A model generated the notes under the pieces. The model was not told the DNA's origin, searched no databases, and saw only the letters and a list, made by a program, of their open reading frames with translations. Positions 50,706 through 61,974 of a DNA stretch of 64,000 nucleotides are shown here, one piece after another (positions within the stretch are counted from its first letter, which is position 1; the number at the start of each line of letters is the position of its first letter). The stretch comes from Rattus norvegicus (taxonomy: Eukaryota; Chordata; Mammalia; Rodentia; Muridae). Location of the stretch: positions 85,375,710 through 85,439,709 of the forward strand of contig NC_086020.1 in NCBI RefSeq assembly GCF_036323735.1, in the 5' to 3' direction. The position numbers and the translations under genes were made by a program.

Positions 50706-52194
50706 AAGGCCAGCCAGGAACATATGTAGAGAGAAGTGGGGGCAGAGAATCCAGAGAGAGAGGGAAGTCAGAGGGAGGGAGAGGCCAAACAGTCCTTCTA
50801 TAGCAAACCAGGCTTGTACTTGGCTGTTGCTAGGTAACTGTTGTATGAAGCCTAGAAGAAATGCTAATATAAAGTACATTTATTGAGGGCTCTATAAGTT
50901 TCTACTCCTATCCAAGTCAAGCTCTAAGGGATGGGCCACACTGCTCGCATTTCTTAGGTCCCAAAACCTTCTCTGGGAGCAGGTAGCCTACTTGGATACC
51001 CGAGGAACAATTATCAAGCACTCTTTACTCTCAAAGCACCCCTCGTTATCCACTGTGTTTGCAGGTATTGACATATCTCAGATTGCTGAAGAGTTTAACA
51101 GAACACCTCTCTGTTTCTTAAAAGGGAGACTATTCTGATAAAGGGCCTTATGGAAATAAACATACAACTTAGAACTAAAAGCATCTCCTGAAAGGTGAAT
51201 AACAGAGAGCAGTCAGTCTTGCTTCTTTTACAAAAACATGCTGTTGCTCAAAGAAAAGATTTACTTTGAAATCCCAAGAGAAGGATAAGGGAGACACAAG
51301 TGGAAATTGTACATTCTGTAATAGGTTATCTTGTAATTTCAATCAGGGTTATTAAATAAAATATGAGAATGAGAACTCAAAGATAAATTTCAGATTTTAC
51401 TTCAATTTTTCCTATTTAACCCTGTGATTTCAATATAACTGTATCCCATATAATTTCATAAATACAATTATACCCTTTGAAGTTTTTCGAAGTCTAGGAA
51501 AACACATATCCTAAAATATTAATTCTTCATCTCAAATTAATGTTTAACTGATATTCCTTCATTTCATTTGTCAGATATGTTGATCTTTTCAGCAAGTCAC
51601 TGACAAACTTTTTTTGTGCAGGCCATGAACATTTACCTATTGGGGCATCAAAGTGAAATGCTGAAAACGAATCATGGTATATCTTTATAACTGACTTTAT
51701 TTTCCTTCTGAAACACAAATTTTTTTATTTCCTTCCATTTCCAGATACATATAAAACCAAAGCTAGTATGTTTTAAAGATTAATAGTATATATTCAGAAA
51801 AAACTTATAATTTTTAAAATAATTATATACAAAGTTATGAATTTTTATAAAACACATTTATAAAAATATATCCTGCATTTTATTAAAACTGCAAACATTG
51901 TCCATGGCACAAAGAAAGGCAAACAGTCTATTTTGATGGTTTTGAGTTCTAATGATCATCCTTATGTCATGTTATTGGTGGCTAGGAAACTGAAAATTGG
52001 ACTGATGTTTTTCTGACCAACAACAGGAGGCCAACTGTCCATCCATCATTATTTGTTTATTGCTAACCCACAAAGCTTTGGATCAGTCCAAAAAGCTACT
52101 CCTTATGTCTTTTCTCAGATGATCCTCTTACCTGGACTTCATTTCTAAGCAAACAAAGAAGTTGTAGGAGATTATCTGTAGGGGTTGGTGTTGA

Positions 52195-52350
52195 GTTACT
52201 GGGATTGGGGGCTGGGTTGCTGGGGTTGAGAGGTGGGTTTCTAGGGTGAGGGGCTGGCTTGTAGGGGGTTGGGTTGCTAGGTTTGATAGCTGAGTTGCTG
52301 GAATTGGGGACTGGATTGCTAGGATTGGGGGCTGGCTTGTTGGGGAGGTG
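52195..52350 (-). repeat. 21-bp minisatellite, about eight units
   Basis: Units begin at 52195, 52216, 52237, 52258, 52273, 52294, 52315 and 52336, with lengths 21, 21, 21, 15, 21, 21, 21 and 15. The plus-strand core is GTTGCTGGGATTGGGGGCTG plus G. All unit lengths are multiples of three, so a minus-strand frame (52509 to 52096) stays open as a degenerate Asn-Pro-Ser-Asn-Pro-Ala-Pro heptad. I see no splice or promoter context that would make it a gene. Confidence 0.85.
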
Positions 52351-53092
52351 TTGATGAAAGCACCACTGGCCAAGAGACAGTGAGTGAATGGGTTTAGGAT
52401 TGTTCTGGGTTGCAACTTCCTCAAACAAAAGGTGACTGGCTCTGGTTAAATAAGATAAAATGCTCAGAGCAGGCCTGACACACAAGGAGTCTTCAAAAGA
52501 CAATTCCATAGTCTTGTAATGCTCACCAACCCTTGCCCCACACCCACCAACACCCGCACTCCCTGCTGTTCCATTTTGTTAGTAAGCATGCTTATTTGGG
52601 AGTAGGATCTGGGCAAACTCTCTGGAGCAAAGGGCTGTCTCCAAGGCCTTTGGATTCAAGGGGGATTAACTCTGATCCTTTCATAGCATGAATACACACT
52701 GAAAAGGGTAACTGAAGAAATAGGCCTAAGCATATCCCTTTGTCTTTCCTGTAACACCAACCCATGGTATAAGAGAACAGTTCACAGTGGGAGTCTCAAG
52801 GAAAGGCATCTTTAGAGGCATCTACAAAAAAAGGCCAAAATTACCAATGTGGACTTGCCGTCTGCAAATGTGTTAGCACATTCAGATGGAGCGCCAAGTG
52901 CATCCTAATTGCAAAGTAACTGCAGGAAAGAATCTTGAGTTATTGGAGGCTGCCATTCAACTGCAGTGGGTTTTGGCTTTTGAAGTATGAAAGGGTTCAG
53001 TTGGCTATTAGAGTAATTTTAGACATAAAGCACACAGCCAATATACAGCAGTAAAAATTCCTACAGAATCACACTTTGGGTTTCCTTGGCAG

Positions 53093-53311
53093 GACTTTCT
53101 GGAGACTTTCTAAGAGCTGGGAGATACTCTGCCCATACAGTCAATGGGGCATGGTCAGCCTGGACTTCCTGGTCACAGTGCAGCAGAGACTGCAGCAGGG
53201 GCATTCGAAACAGGAAGCGTGTTTGCAACAACCCAGAGCCCAAGTATGGAGGTATGCCATGCCTTGGTCCATCACTGGAGTTCCAGGAATGCAACATTTT
53301 ACCCTGTCCAG
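53093..53311 (+). CDS. Sema5a: Semaphorin-5A exon encoding TSR5
   Basis: This 219-base exon has acceptor CCTTGGCAG|GA and donor CCAG|GTAAGT. It is phase 1 at both ends and a multiple of three. It encodes a linker (GLSGDFLRAGRYSAHTVNG) and a complete TSR: AWSAWTSWSQCSRDCSRGIR, then NRKRVCNNPEPKYGGMPCLG and PSLEFQECNILPCP. The tryptophan ladder WSAWTSW is intact. The core CSRDCSRG has Asp before the second cysteine, so it does not fit the O-fucose consensus. The cluster RGIRNRKR is the most basic strand of all the repeats here and is a good candidate for binding sulfated glycans. The frame is open throughout. Confidence 0.98.
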
Positions 53312-53682
53312 GTAAGTGGATCATGGTGCAGGAAAGACTGGGAAAGCAGTGTGCTTGCAGCCTTTAAGTACTGAAGCCACTGGAGACCTCTCCCCTCTTG
53401 AGGAATAGGCTCTTAAGAAGTGTGTGCAGTGATTGCAGTACCCGGATGAAAGGAAAAGGAGTCCTGGATGCCTACCTCATTCTGGCTACCTAGGCCCAAA
53501 TCATTACCACTGGTTTAAAATTTCCTTTTAGTTTCTCTTCAGGCATGCAGGCAGCTAGCCTGGGGCTAGCAAAGTTCTCCTCCCATATTGCTTGATGCAG
53601 AGACAAACACAATATGCAATGAATTACATCATATATTCTGTTTTTAGAAGGAAGCACAATATTCCCAGGAACAATTTTGTCT

Positions 53683-54075
53683 TAGTTACAGTTACCGTTG
53701 CTGCAGTGAAACATAATAACCAAAAATAATGTGAAGAAAGGGTTTATTTCACTCACATTTCCTTATCAAAACCAGTGAGGGCAGCAACTCAAGCAGAATG
53801 TGAACTAGAAGCAGGAGTTGATATAGAGGATGTGGGGGTGTGGCGCCTACTAGATTGTTCCCTTTGGCTTGCTCAGCCTGCTTTCTAATAGAACACAGGA
53901 CTAACAGTCCAGGGATGGCACCACCCACAATGGGCTAGGTGCTCTCCAATTAATGATTATTTAAGAAAATACCTTACAGGCTTGCCTATAGCCTGATCTT
54001 ATGGAGATTTTAATTGGGGTTCCTTCCTTTCAGATGACTTATGTGCCAAATTGACATAAAACTAGCCAGCATATA
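53683..54075 (+). repeat. Rodent interspersed repeat (name unresolved)
   Basis: It runs from TCTTAGTTACAGTTACCGTT through GGTTTATTTCACTCACA, GGCTTGCTCAGCCTGC, GGCACCACCCACAATGGGCT and AATTGACATAAAACTAGCCA. It is close in layout to 59940-60335; both belong to an abundant rodent repeat that I cannot name. The orientation label is arbitrary. Confidence 0.75.
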
Positions 54076-54638
54076 CTCAGAGCCTATGATCTTAGCCCTG
54101 TCACTAATAGAGATGATGCTTCTTTGAAGAAGTTTGCAGAAGTACATGTTGTCTCTAAAATAAGTGTTAATCACCTTCAGGAAACAGACAGACCTAGCCT
54201 TTCCAATATGGCCTCTACCAAGTCCATAGAGTCATGGCTGCTACAGTACTACACCCAGGACACCAGTCAGCTCCCAACTCCACCTCACCTGTTACATAAT
54301 GAATGAAACCCTCTATGAACAGAATTCTTTTCTGGAGACTGGTAGAGCTATGTGTTACCTGGCCTTCTCCTAGTTTCAGGCTCTTTAACACAATGTCTCA
54401 AATCCATCATAGCCTTGTCCCTGTGTATATCACCTTTGCTGTATGCCTGAGTAAAATGCCCAGAAGGTTAAGGAATGCTGAGCAGCTCACATACCATAGT
54501 AACCTTAGAGACAATGCAAGTCTGACACACCAAAAAATATCAATAGGCAGTTGTCAGATGATGAGGGAACAAAGCATTGAATAATTGATCTTCCTTCAAC
54601 AGAGCACACCATTGATTTGTACCCTGTATTTCTCGGCA

Positions 54639-54640
<2 letters not shown>

Positions 54641-54687
<47 letters not shown>
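54641..54687 (+). repeat. (GT)n microsatellite
   Basis: Uninterrupted GT array of about 23 units. Confidence 0.95.
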
Positions 54688-54690
<3 letters not shown>

Positions 54691-55038
54691 AATGTTAGCC
54701 TGGTACAGTCACTGATCCCTGGTTTTGTAGCATGATACAATGAAGTGACTGCATCAGTTGAAGATATACTAACTAGAATCATAACAGATAATGCCAACCA
54801 CTGTACTGTGAACCTAGTATTGAGGGAGGCGTTAGTAGGAGCCTAGTAGGAAGGAGTTAGTCAAATTGACAAGCAAGAATGAGAAATCCTGTGTAGGAGA
54901 GACTCATTCCAAATATCGGATACATTGGTTTTGAGGGCATAAAAATCTTAGCATCTATTCCTGTAGATAAATAGAACTTTCTGAATCATTTGCGTAACTG
55001 CCTTATAAGCATTGAGTAAGCATTTGTGGCTGAGATGG

Positions 55039-55180
55039 TAGGTGGATGGATGAATGATTAGACAGATGGATAGATGGATGTCTGTGTTATTCTTTGGCTG
55101 GGTGGGTGAATGAACGGATAGAGGGATGGATGAATGGATGGGTGGCTATATGGATATATTGATAGATAGGTGGATGGATG
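55039..55180 (+). repeat. Degenerate GGAT/GGTG simple repeat
   Basis: Loosely repeated GGATGGATGAATG, GATAGATGGATG and GGTGGATGGATGG units over about 140 bases. Confidence 0.85.
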
Positions 55181-55239
55181 GTAAGGATTGATAAACATAT
55201 AGGTAAAGTTGAAATCAAGATCCCATTTCAATATCACAT

Positions 55240-56250
55240 GATTTTCTGTTTGTAAATAACTAATTTTTGAGATGATGATAAATTATACCATATCACTCTT
55301 TCTCTATCCTCCCTTCAATGTCCCCTGTACTCCTTGCTCTCTTTTAAACTATGACACCTTTTCTTTAATTTTAATGAATATGTTCATAAATACTAAAATA
55401 CAACCTGTTTGATCTATATAATATTGCTTTTACATATGTTTTCAGGGCTTGCCATTTGGTATTTGATAGTAAATTAGTGTACTCTTCTGGGGAAAACTAT
55501 TTTTCCTGCTATCAGCATTTTTTATTAGTGTAAAGTAGTGGACCCATGAGCTTTCCTCTTTCCACATCGTAAATGATGATATTCTTGTTCAGGTTATATT
55601 TAGGTATCAGGTTGGTGAGGTTTTATGAATGTAGCTTCTGTACATCCTACATTACTAAGAGACACAGCCTCACACTTAGTTCCCTAATCCTTTTGCTCTT
55701 ATAGCCCTTTTCCTACCCATTAACAATATTCTCTGAACCTTGAATGCAGTAGTTATGCTGTAGATATTATCTGTTATGACTGAGCTCCACCATTCTGTAC
55801 TTTGATCCATTTTGGTTCTCTGTAATACTCTCTCTTCATTGCAAAGTGAAACTATCTATAACCACTTATCTTTGGCTGTAAGTATAAATATTGGGAATAT
55901 AAATAGGAATTATGCTAACTATAAGAAAGGGACAGTTGTATGTTTTCCTCCTCCAATTTCCATGACTTCACTAGCCCTGAGTAGCTGGCTAGCTGCCAAT
56001 GCCAGGCATGGTTTCCCTCCAGTTTGTGGGTCATCCTGAAGTCCAATTAGAGAGCTTTTGGATACTGCCGAGTATATGTATAACACTACTGCACGTGCAG
56101 AGTTATGGTATCATGATGTTAATTGTTGTGTTTTATAGATGAGTAGAATTATTGGGTTGCTTTTCTTCTTTGGAAATGTTAGTGGTACTTTCTGGATATC
56201 ATAAAATCTATTTCTCAGGGATCTGCATTTGAGATTAGATCTACCTCAGG
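55240..56250 (-). repeat. Lx-type L1 3' UTR, about 1 kb
   Basis: Plus-strand landmarks in order: CCCTGTACTCCTTGCTCTC, AAATACAACCTGTTTGATC, TTTTCAGGGCTTGCCATTTG, GTGTACTCTTCTGGGGAAAA, GGTTGGTGAGGTTTTATGAA, CATGACTTCACTAGCCCTGA and AAGTCCAATTAGAGAGCTTT. This is the reversed 3' UTR of old murine L1 (Lx). There is no usable open frame. Confidence 0.8.
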
Positions 56251-56449
56251 ACCTATGGGCCCTGTGTATCTTAAGAAGTAGAGACTTACCTTACAGGTCT
56301 GGAAAGCAACCAGATGCAACAACAATAGCCTATATTTTGTGAGTCTCTTGGATAACCCTGACTAACAACTCAAAAGAGGGCTTTTTAGTCTATGACTAAT
56401 ATATACCTCTTGTGGAGAGCATTGTCAGCCCAGATGGGAAATTTTTATT

Positions 56450-56580
56450 TATATTATATGCAGTAAATAGTATATATAGTAAAATATATATAGAATATTA
56501 TATTTTAATATATAGTACATTATTTTATAATATATAAAGTATATAGTATATATACAATAAAGTATATATATAGTAGATAT
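56450..56580. repeat. AT-rich TATATA patch
   Basis: Imperfect TATATAGTA units within the L1-derived region; low complexity only. Confidence 0.85.
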
Positions 56581-56639
56581 TTGTAAGGATATAGTTAATA
56601 CTTATGATTTCTTATGAGTTTTCAGACATTTTACTGCTA

Positions 56640-56950
56640 TATTACTCTCCTGAATTTACCTCCCTCTCTTCTCCATAATTAAAGGCCCCATTTTCCCAGC
56701 ACTTTCAGATCACATGTACTCCGCTATTCCCTTCTCTAGTGCTCCCCATCATCACCACTCCACAATGGTCCCTTTCCACTCTCCTGGTCTCTGTAGTTAC
56801 TCCAGACTATACTCACAGCTGACAGTTTGGAGCTAAAGACTTCAGACTAGAGAGAACCTTTGTGTTTCTAGGTCTGAGTTACACCACTCAATATCAGCTT
56901 TTCTAGTTCCTCCCATTTACCAGTAGCCAAGGTTTTCAATGATGTCTTTG
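56640..56950 (-). repeat. Probable continuation of the Lx L1 (ORF2 end)
   Basis: GGTCTGAGTTACACCACTCA, ATATCAGCTTTTCTAGTTCC and TCCCATTTACCAGTAGCCAA resemble the reversed end of L1 ORF2 (compare GGGTTAGCTCACTCAGGATG in the copy at 44455). It is badly decayed, and the right boundary is uncertain. Confidence 0.55.
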
Positions 56951-57766
56951 CTCCTGCACCTGTGCTATTCCTCCGGGTCCTGTATGCTTGAATTTCTCCA
57001 GCCTCAGGATATTCTTCTTCAGACCACACAACTTTCCCAGCCAAACTGATGTTGAGATGCTGGGAAAGGTCACAGAGCTGTTCTTTCCCACAGCCCATGT
57101 GGAAAGATTCCTCCCTTGGGTGCTGGCAGGCAGCGTGGGTGTTATCACTAGATTTGAATCAGGGCTGTAAACTTAAGCCAAGGAGAATGTCAAAGGAATG
57201 CCATCTCCCTCTTTTCTCAACTCCAAACTTAATTTCTTATGTGCATTAGTAGCCTATGTGGATTCCTAGAAATGCCTGGGTGCGGTCTTGGTCCCTGAGG
57301 GTAAATGTTTCTTGTCCATATCAGGGACAAACATCATCTGTGGATAATTTTAATTCTATTTTTGCTGACTTGCTGTTGAGCCAAGATTATGTGTACATGG
57401 CCTGAATATCTTAAAATAACTCTGTCCTCATTTGCTTTAAAAGTCAAGATTCTTTTGTGGAATTGTCCATATCTTTCCACCAGGGACTAGGCAAATCCAA
57501 GGCTGAATGTGTGAAGAGAAACTTTTCTCCCATGTCCTATAAAATTCCTAAAGATGTGATAATGAGTAATTCAGCTATGAGCTGGAAAGAGTGCTGTACT
57601 CTGTAGGCTGAGCTATACAACCAAAGAAAGCCATATTTAAAGCAACTTTTACCTGATTTAGAACATTTTTCCATATAAATTTACATTTTAACCCTACTAG
57701 GTTTCTAGTGATCAATTACAAAATGCACTGTCATTTATTAATGTTCTCAGGTATTGCAAACAGATG

Positions 57767-58015
57767 AATGGGTAAGGACACATGCTATGCAAGCATGGGA
57801 TTCAAGTTTGAACTCTTGAAATCCACGTAAATGTGCATGGCTGCATGTACCTGCAACCTCAGCATTGAGAGAAGGGATAGGCAGGTTTCCCAAGCTCCCT
57901 GGTCAGTTAGCCTAGTCAAAATGGTAATCTGAGAGAGAGATCCTATGTCAAGACAATAAGGCAGAGAGAGTATGAAAGCAGAAGGCACCCAGTTTCCTAC
58001 TCTGGCCTTTGTGCA
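57767..58015 (+). repeat. B4/RSINE1-type SINE
   Basis: ATGGGTAAGGACACATGCTA, TGCAAGCATGGGATTCAAG, CTGCATGTACCTGCAACCTC, AGCATTGAGAGAAGGGATAG, TGGTCAGTTAGCCTAGTCAA and GAGAGATCCTATGTCAAGAC follow the B4 consensus: tRNA-like head, B1-like body, then the TCTCAA...AATAAGG and GCACCC tail. Diverged copy. Confidence 0.75.
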
Positions 58016-58037
58016 CTACCCCATGATGGTCTACCTG

Positions 58038-58140
58038 GACTGGGGTGATGGCGGAGCAGCAGAGTGCTTATCTTGAATTCTGGAGGCTGTGGCTCTATCT
58101 GCAGCACTAACATAGGTAAATAAATAGTAAGTAAATAATA
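58038..58140 (+). repeat. Degraded ID-like SINE
   Basis: GACTGGGGTGATGGCGGAGC, AGCAGAGTGCTTATCTTGAA and GGCTCTATCTGCAGCAC are spaced as in an ID element, with an A-rich AAATAAATAGTAAGTAAAT tail. Strongly diverged. Confidence 0.5.
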
Positions 58141-59511
58141 AAGTCAAGCACATACTAACGTAATTATTCTTTACCTTTGGAACCTGCTCCTGAATAATTT
58201 GTCCCAACATTGAGAAGCACGTGACTGTTTCTGTTCATCTGTTTTTTTCTGCTGGCATTTATTTGATGCAGCTGTAAAGACTCTAGACTGTAGACCTTGA
58301 CTGGCAAAGCTAGAGACAACAGATGGTTCTTTGTTGCTATGTGTATTCAAATGAGAAGAAAGCAACTTCAGAGTCACCCATAAAACCCAGCACAGTAAGT
58401 GTAAGTTCTTTTGCTAAGATTTAATTCACAAGGTTCTATTTGTCATTTCTCTGTAAACAATAAGGCCCAGGGAAAAGGAACATGGAAAATCTGATGGAAG
58501 GGCACAGTGACTCACACTTGGGGCTCTGATAGGTGTGTTTTCTCTGGAGAACAATACAGAAACCTGTGGTATGTTGAGGACTGTGTTTTCTATCTGTAGC
58601 ATCTTTATATCCTTGGACCGTCACACCAGGAGACAGGGAGTACAGGACTTCTACTCGGTGCTTCTTTGGAGGAGAAAAAGCCCTGCTGTTCCTCAGTGTA
58701 GAGCTGTGTAACCCAGGCTTCTGAATGCTGAAAAATCAGTACCACGGGCTCCTCATGAGCTGACAGGCTGTAAATGCTCCACTTTGTCCCTCTGACCACC
58801 CACAGTGGGACTGGTTCTTGCTTTATTTTGCTCTGCTTCATCACTGCTAACTGTACTCTGTTTTTGTCTTATCGTAGCAGTCCGGTATTTAACTAGAATT
58901 GCAACAGTGGTTTCTTTTAATCCTTATCCACTGAACTATTTAATATATAAATTTCATTTCAACCAGAATAGTTCTTTCTCCTTAATCATTTTCTTTCCTT
59001 GATAAGGTTCGAAGCTTCAGGGTGTTTCTCTAATCTTCCAATGAATTGGCCTTACTTAGGATATGTTAAGTGGTGCTTCAAGCCGTGGGCAGAATCCAAC
59101 ATGGACGGCAGGATATGTGACTTATAAGGAGGTCTGTTGCCTGAATTATTGATCCTTTGCTTTAGGACTCTGCAAGCCAGCTAGATAATAAAAACAGCAA
59201 AAGTGAGAACTAGCTAGGTGCTTCCTATTAATTATTATGGCACGTGGTTAATGGTTCCAGGGCTAGAAGCTTCAAATCACTTTGATGGTGCTTAGAAACT
59301 ATACATTTAGAAATATTTTCTGAACAAATATGAGAACTAGAAGGTTTTAAATCTGTATCTAGTACCAACTAGGAAACCTCAAATGGCCCCATACGTGAAT
59401 GGTTTTTGCAGTGTATACCACTGTCTTCTGTGTGCATATCCTATCTCTACAAGTGTCATATTGGTCTGGTGGGGATTTAAGTAAGTTCTATGTTTTTGTA
59501 TCCTTTTCCAG

Positions 59512-59682
59512 TGGATGGTGTGTGGTCTTGCTGGTCATCCTGGTCTAAATGCTCAGCAACTTGTGGGGGTGGACACTACATGAGAACCCGTTCGTGTACG
59601 AATCCAGCCCCAGCATACGGAGGGGACATCTGCCTGGGACTGCACACGGAAGAGGCCCTCTGTAACACACAGACCTGCCCAG
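59512..59682 (+). CDS. Sema5a: Semaphorin-5A exon encoding TSR6
   Basis: This 171-base exon has acceptor CCTTTTCCAG|TG and donor CCCAG|GTACAC. It is phase 1 at both ends and a multiple of three. It encodes one complete TSR: VDGVWSCWSSWSKCSATCGG, GHYMRTRSCTNPAPAYGGD and ICLGLHTEEALCNTQTCP. The WSCWSSW ladder carries an extra cysteine between tryptophans. The core CSATCGGG fits the O-fucose consensus, making this and TSR2 the only two repeats here that do. The donor (GTACAC) is clearly weaker than the others in this gene, which mostly read GTAAGT or GTAAGG. Skipping this exon would keep the frame. Confidence 0.98.
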
Positions 59683-61818
59683 GTACACAAAGCATTGCTT
59701 ACTACAGGACTTTAGTGCAAACTCACGTTTCTTAATTTCGAAGGATGAAATTAAAGATTGCAAGTCACCGTAAATACTGGAAATAGAAGAATGGATGACA
59801 GGTCTATCTCGCATTGTCTCCCCCTAATGTGATTTAATAACACACTCTTGTACAGCAAAATCATCTTCACACTGTACTCTGTTCAGTTTACAAATGGTAA
59901 AGCATATACAATTTTGGGGGGGGGAACATCTAAACTACTGTCTTAATCAGGGTTTGTGTTCCTGCACAAACATCATGACCATGAAGCAAGTTAGGGATCA
60001 AAGGGTTTATTCAGCTTACACTTCCACACTGCTGTTCATCACCAAAGGAAGTCAGGACTGGAACTCACACAGGGCAAGAAGCAGGAGCTGATATAGAGGA
60101 CATGAAGAGTGCTGCTTATTGGCTTACTTCCCCTGGCTTGCTCAGCTCTGTTTCTTATAGAACCCAGGACCACCAGCCCACAGATGACATCATCCACAGT
60201 GGACCCACCCCTTTTGATCACTAATTGAGATAATGCCTTACAGCTGGATCTCATAGAGGCATTTCCTCAAGGGAGGTTCCTTTCTTTGTAATAACTCCAG
60301 CTGTGTCGATTGGTTACACAAAACCAGCCAGTGTAACTACCTACCTAGGAAATGTTCCCCAACTAAACTCTTACCTTGCTAATTTGTACTGATAACTCAA
60401 CTTGTTTTGCTGGATAAGAGAGAAGATTGTAGAAAATAAATGGAAAGCAAGCCAACAGATGTAGTTTGCCCACACTGGTGTGTATGACTTAGTGGGAGAA
60501 TCACCGATGGCTCCCTGTTATTCAGCCTATCCCAGCCCAACACATGTTGAATGTTTAGAACAAGTCCAGAAATGTTCCAGGGGAGCACTGGCATTGTGAG
60601 AAGACACTTCACTGGGGGTCAGAGGTATACTCAGAGATAGTGCAGTTAAAGAAAATATAATGCATGAAATCCAGTCAGCTGTCAAAGAATCAAAACAAAT
60701 AAAGCAATAGGAAATGGTGATAGAAGGGAGTGAGCCTCTTTATGACCAGGGTTGGGGAGCTCTGGGCCCTGTCATTGGCATAGAATGTATCAGACAGCCC
60801 ATTACCCAAGGCCTGGAACTCTGACATACAGAACCACTTGGGGTAAAAACGGAATACTTTCCTAGATTTAACAGTGAAACACTTCATTAATATGTATACA
60901 CAGGTATACTTAAAGGGACTTCAAACCAAATTCTTATAATCATTCCAAAAAATACAGTCTTTTATGACTTTGAGAGAAAAAGTCATTCCATTTGTGTGAA
61001 TCAATACTCAACTTGGGTTTCTATGCTTCCTCACTCAGAAGAAGTACATAATAAAATGTCTTTCTTATGTTGGTAAATATATTAGTGAATAAGTAATGTG
61101 GAGAGTTTATTCCTTAATTTAACATATGGGTCTTATTCCTATTTTTGAGTCCATCTGGATGGATTGAAAAGTGTCCCACCAAGTTCTCCACCTTAGAGCA
61201 GACATGTCCTGTCAATGCTTATCTTTTGGACTTGACCAAGAACATGGGGATTGACTTTATTCATGAAATAAAGTGAACTCTGCCTCAAGGCCAGCCAGCC
61301 TGGCTTTCACATAGTGACTTTGCAGAGTTGTTTTTATTGCAAAATAAAGATACTTTAACTTTCATTTAGAAACCATGGAATTCCCATTAGTGTGAGACAC
61401 TGGGCAACATGGGTCCTGTGGGAAATGTCCAGGAAATAATCTGAGGACATCTTTGTAGAGGGCTTGCTCTGTAGGAAATGGTGGCTGCATTGGTGATTTC
61501 TGACTCCCAGAAGTCACATTTGTCCTGAGCGTTAGTTTATTCACTATTAAAATAAAATCACTCACAGAATGGAAATGATATGGGATTTAGATTTAGAATA
61601 TTTAATATATTGTTTCTCATTTAAATTTATTAGTATTTTCCCCATCTTCATGTGGATTTATTTACTGAGTTGTTAGAAACTATGACCACAGCTTATTTAT
61701 GCACAGAGCCATTAAATACAAAGTGTGAGAGTCTAAAGAGCAGTGTAACTTCACAGTGACTTCGTGTTGGTCAATATCATCAGGTAGCCCTGCCTCTCTC
61801 CTCTTCTGGTCTCTGCAG
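59683..61818 (+). other. Sema5a: Sema5a intron, 2136 bp
   Basis: Phase 1 intron with the weak donor GTACAC and acceptor GGTCTCTGCAG. It holds one rodent repeat at 59940-60335; the remainder is AT-rich sequence with no recognised feature. Confidence 0.9.
59940..60335 (+). repeat. Rodent interspersed repeat (name unresolved)
   Basis: It runs from TGTCTTAATCAGGGTTTGTG through GGGTTTATTCAGCTTACACT, AGGAAGTCAGGACTGGAACT, AAGCAGGAGCTGATATAGAG, GATCACTAATTGAGATAATG and AACCAGCCAGTGTAACT. It is better preserved than its relative at 53683. Flanks TAAACTAC and GTAACTAC agree at 6 of 8 bases, too weak to call a target duplication. Confidence 0.75.
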
Positions 61819-61974
61819 AGAACTGGTCAGAGTGGTCAGAGTGGTCTGTGTGTGATGCATCTGGTACCCAGGTCCGTACTCGGCAGTGCATCCTTCTGTT
61901 TCCTGTGGGCAGCCAGTGTTCTGGAAATACTACAGAGAGCCGGCCTTGTGTATTTGACTCTAATTTCATCCCAG
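61819..61974 (+). CDS. Sema5a: Semaphorin-5A exon encoding TSR7
   Basis: This 156-base exon has acceptor TCTCTGCAG|AG and donor CCCAG|GTAAGG. It is phase 1 at both ends and a multiple of three. It encodes the last TSR and its exit: ENWSEWSEWSVCDASGTQVR, then TRQCILLFPVGSQCSGNTTE and SRPCVFDSNFIP. The ladder WSEWSEW is intact. Sequons NWS and NTT are present; NWS overlaps the first tryptophan of the ladder, so N-glycosylation and C-mannosylation would be adjacent. The core lacks the CSxTCGxG motif (CDASGTQ instead), so no O-fucose is expected. The frame is intact. Confidence 0.98.

Larger units (their letters stand above)
49502..53092 (+). other. Sema5a: Sema5a intron, 3591 bp
   Basis: Phase 1 intron with donor GTAAGG and acceptor TTTCCTTGGCAG. 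It holds a possible MIR scrap near 50150-50230, the polypurine tract at 50427-50705 and the minisatellite at 52195-52350. The rest (50.8-52.1 and 52.4-53.0 kb) is AT-rich or unique sequence with nothing I recognise. Confidence 0.9.
53312..59511 (+). other. Sema5a: Sema5a intron, 6200 bp
   Basis: Phase 1 intron with donor GTAAGT and acceptor ATCCTTTTCCAG. It holds a rodent repeat at 53683-54075, a TG array at 54641-54687, a GGAT-type patch at 55039-55180, an Lx L1 remnant from about 55240, a TATA-rich patch near 56450-56580, a B4-type SINE near 57767 and an ID-like piece near 58038. From 58.2 to 59.5 kb I see no identifiable element. Confidence 0.9.

Noticed and set aside
50319..50879. Overlapping plus (Arg/Glu/Gly) and minus (Ser/Leu/Phe) frames over 130 codons
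   Set aside because: Produced by the polypurine tract, not by coding selection.
53683..54075. Naming this repeat and the one at 59940 as URR1 (hAT type)
   Set aside because: URR1 as I remember it has CAGTGGTTCTCAACC termini, which are absent here. The family name is left open.
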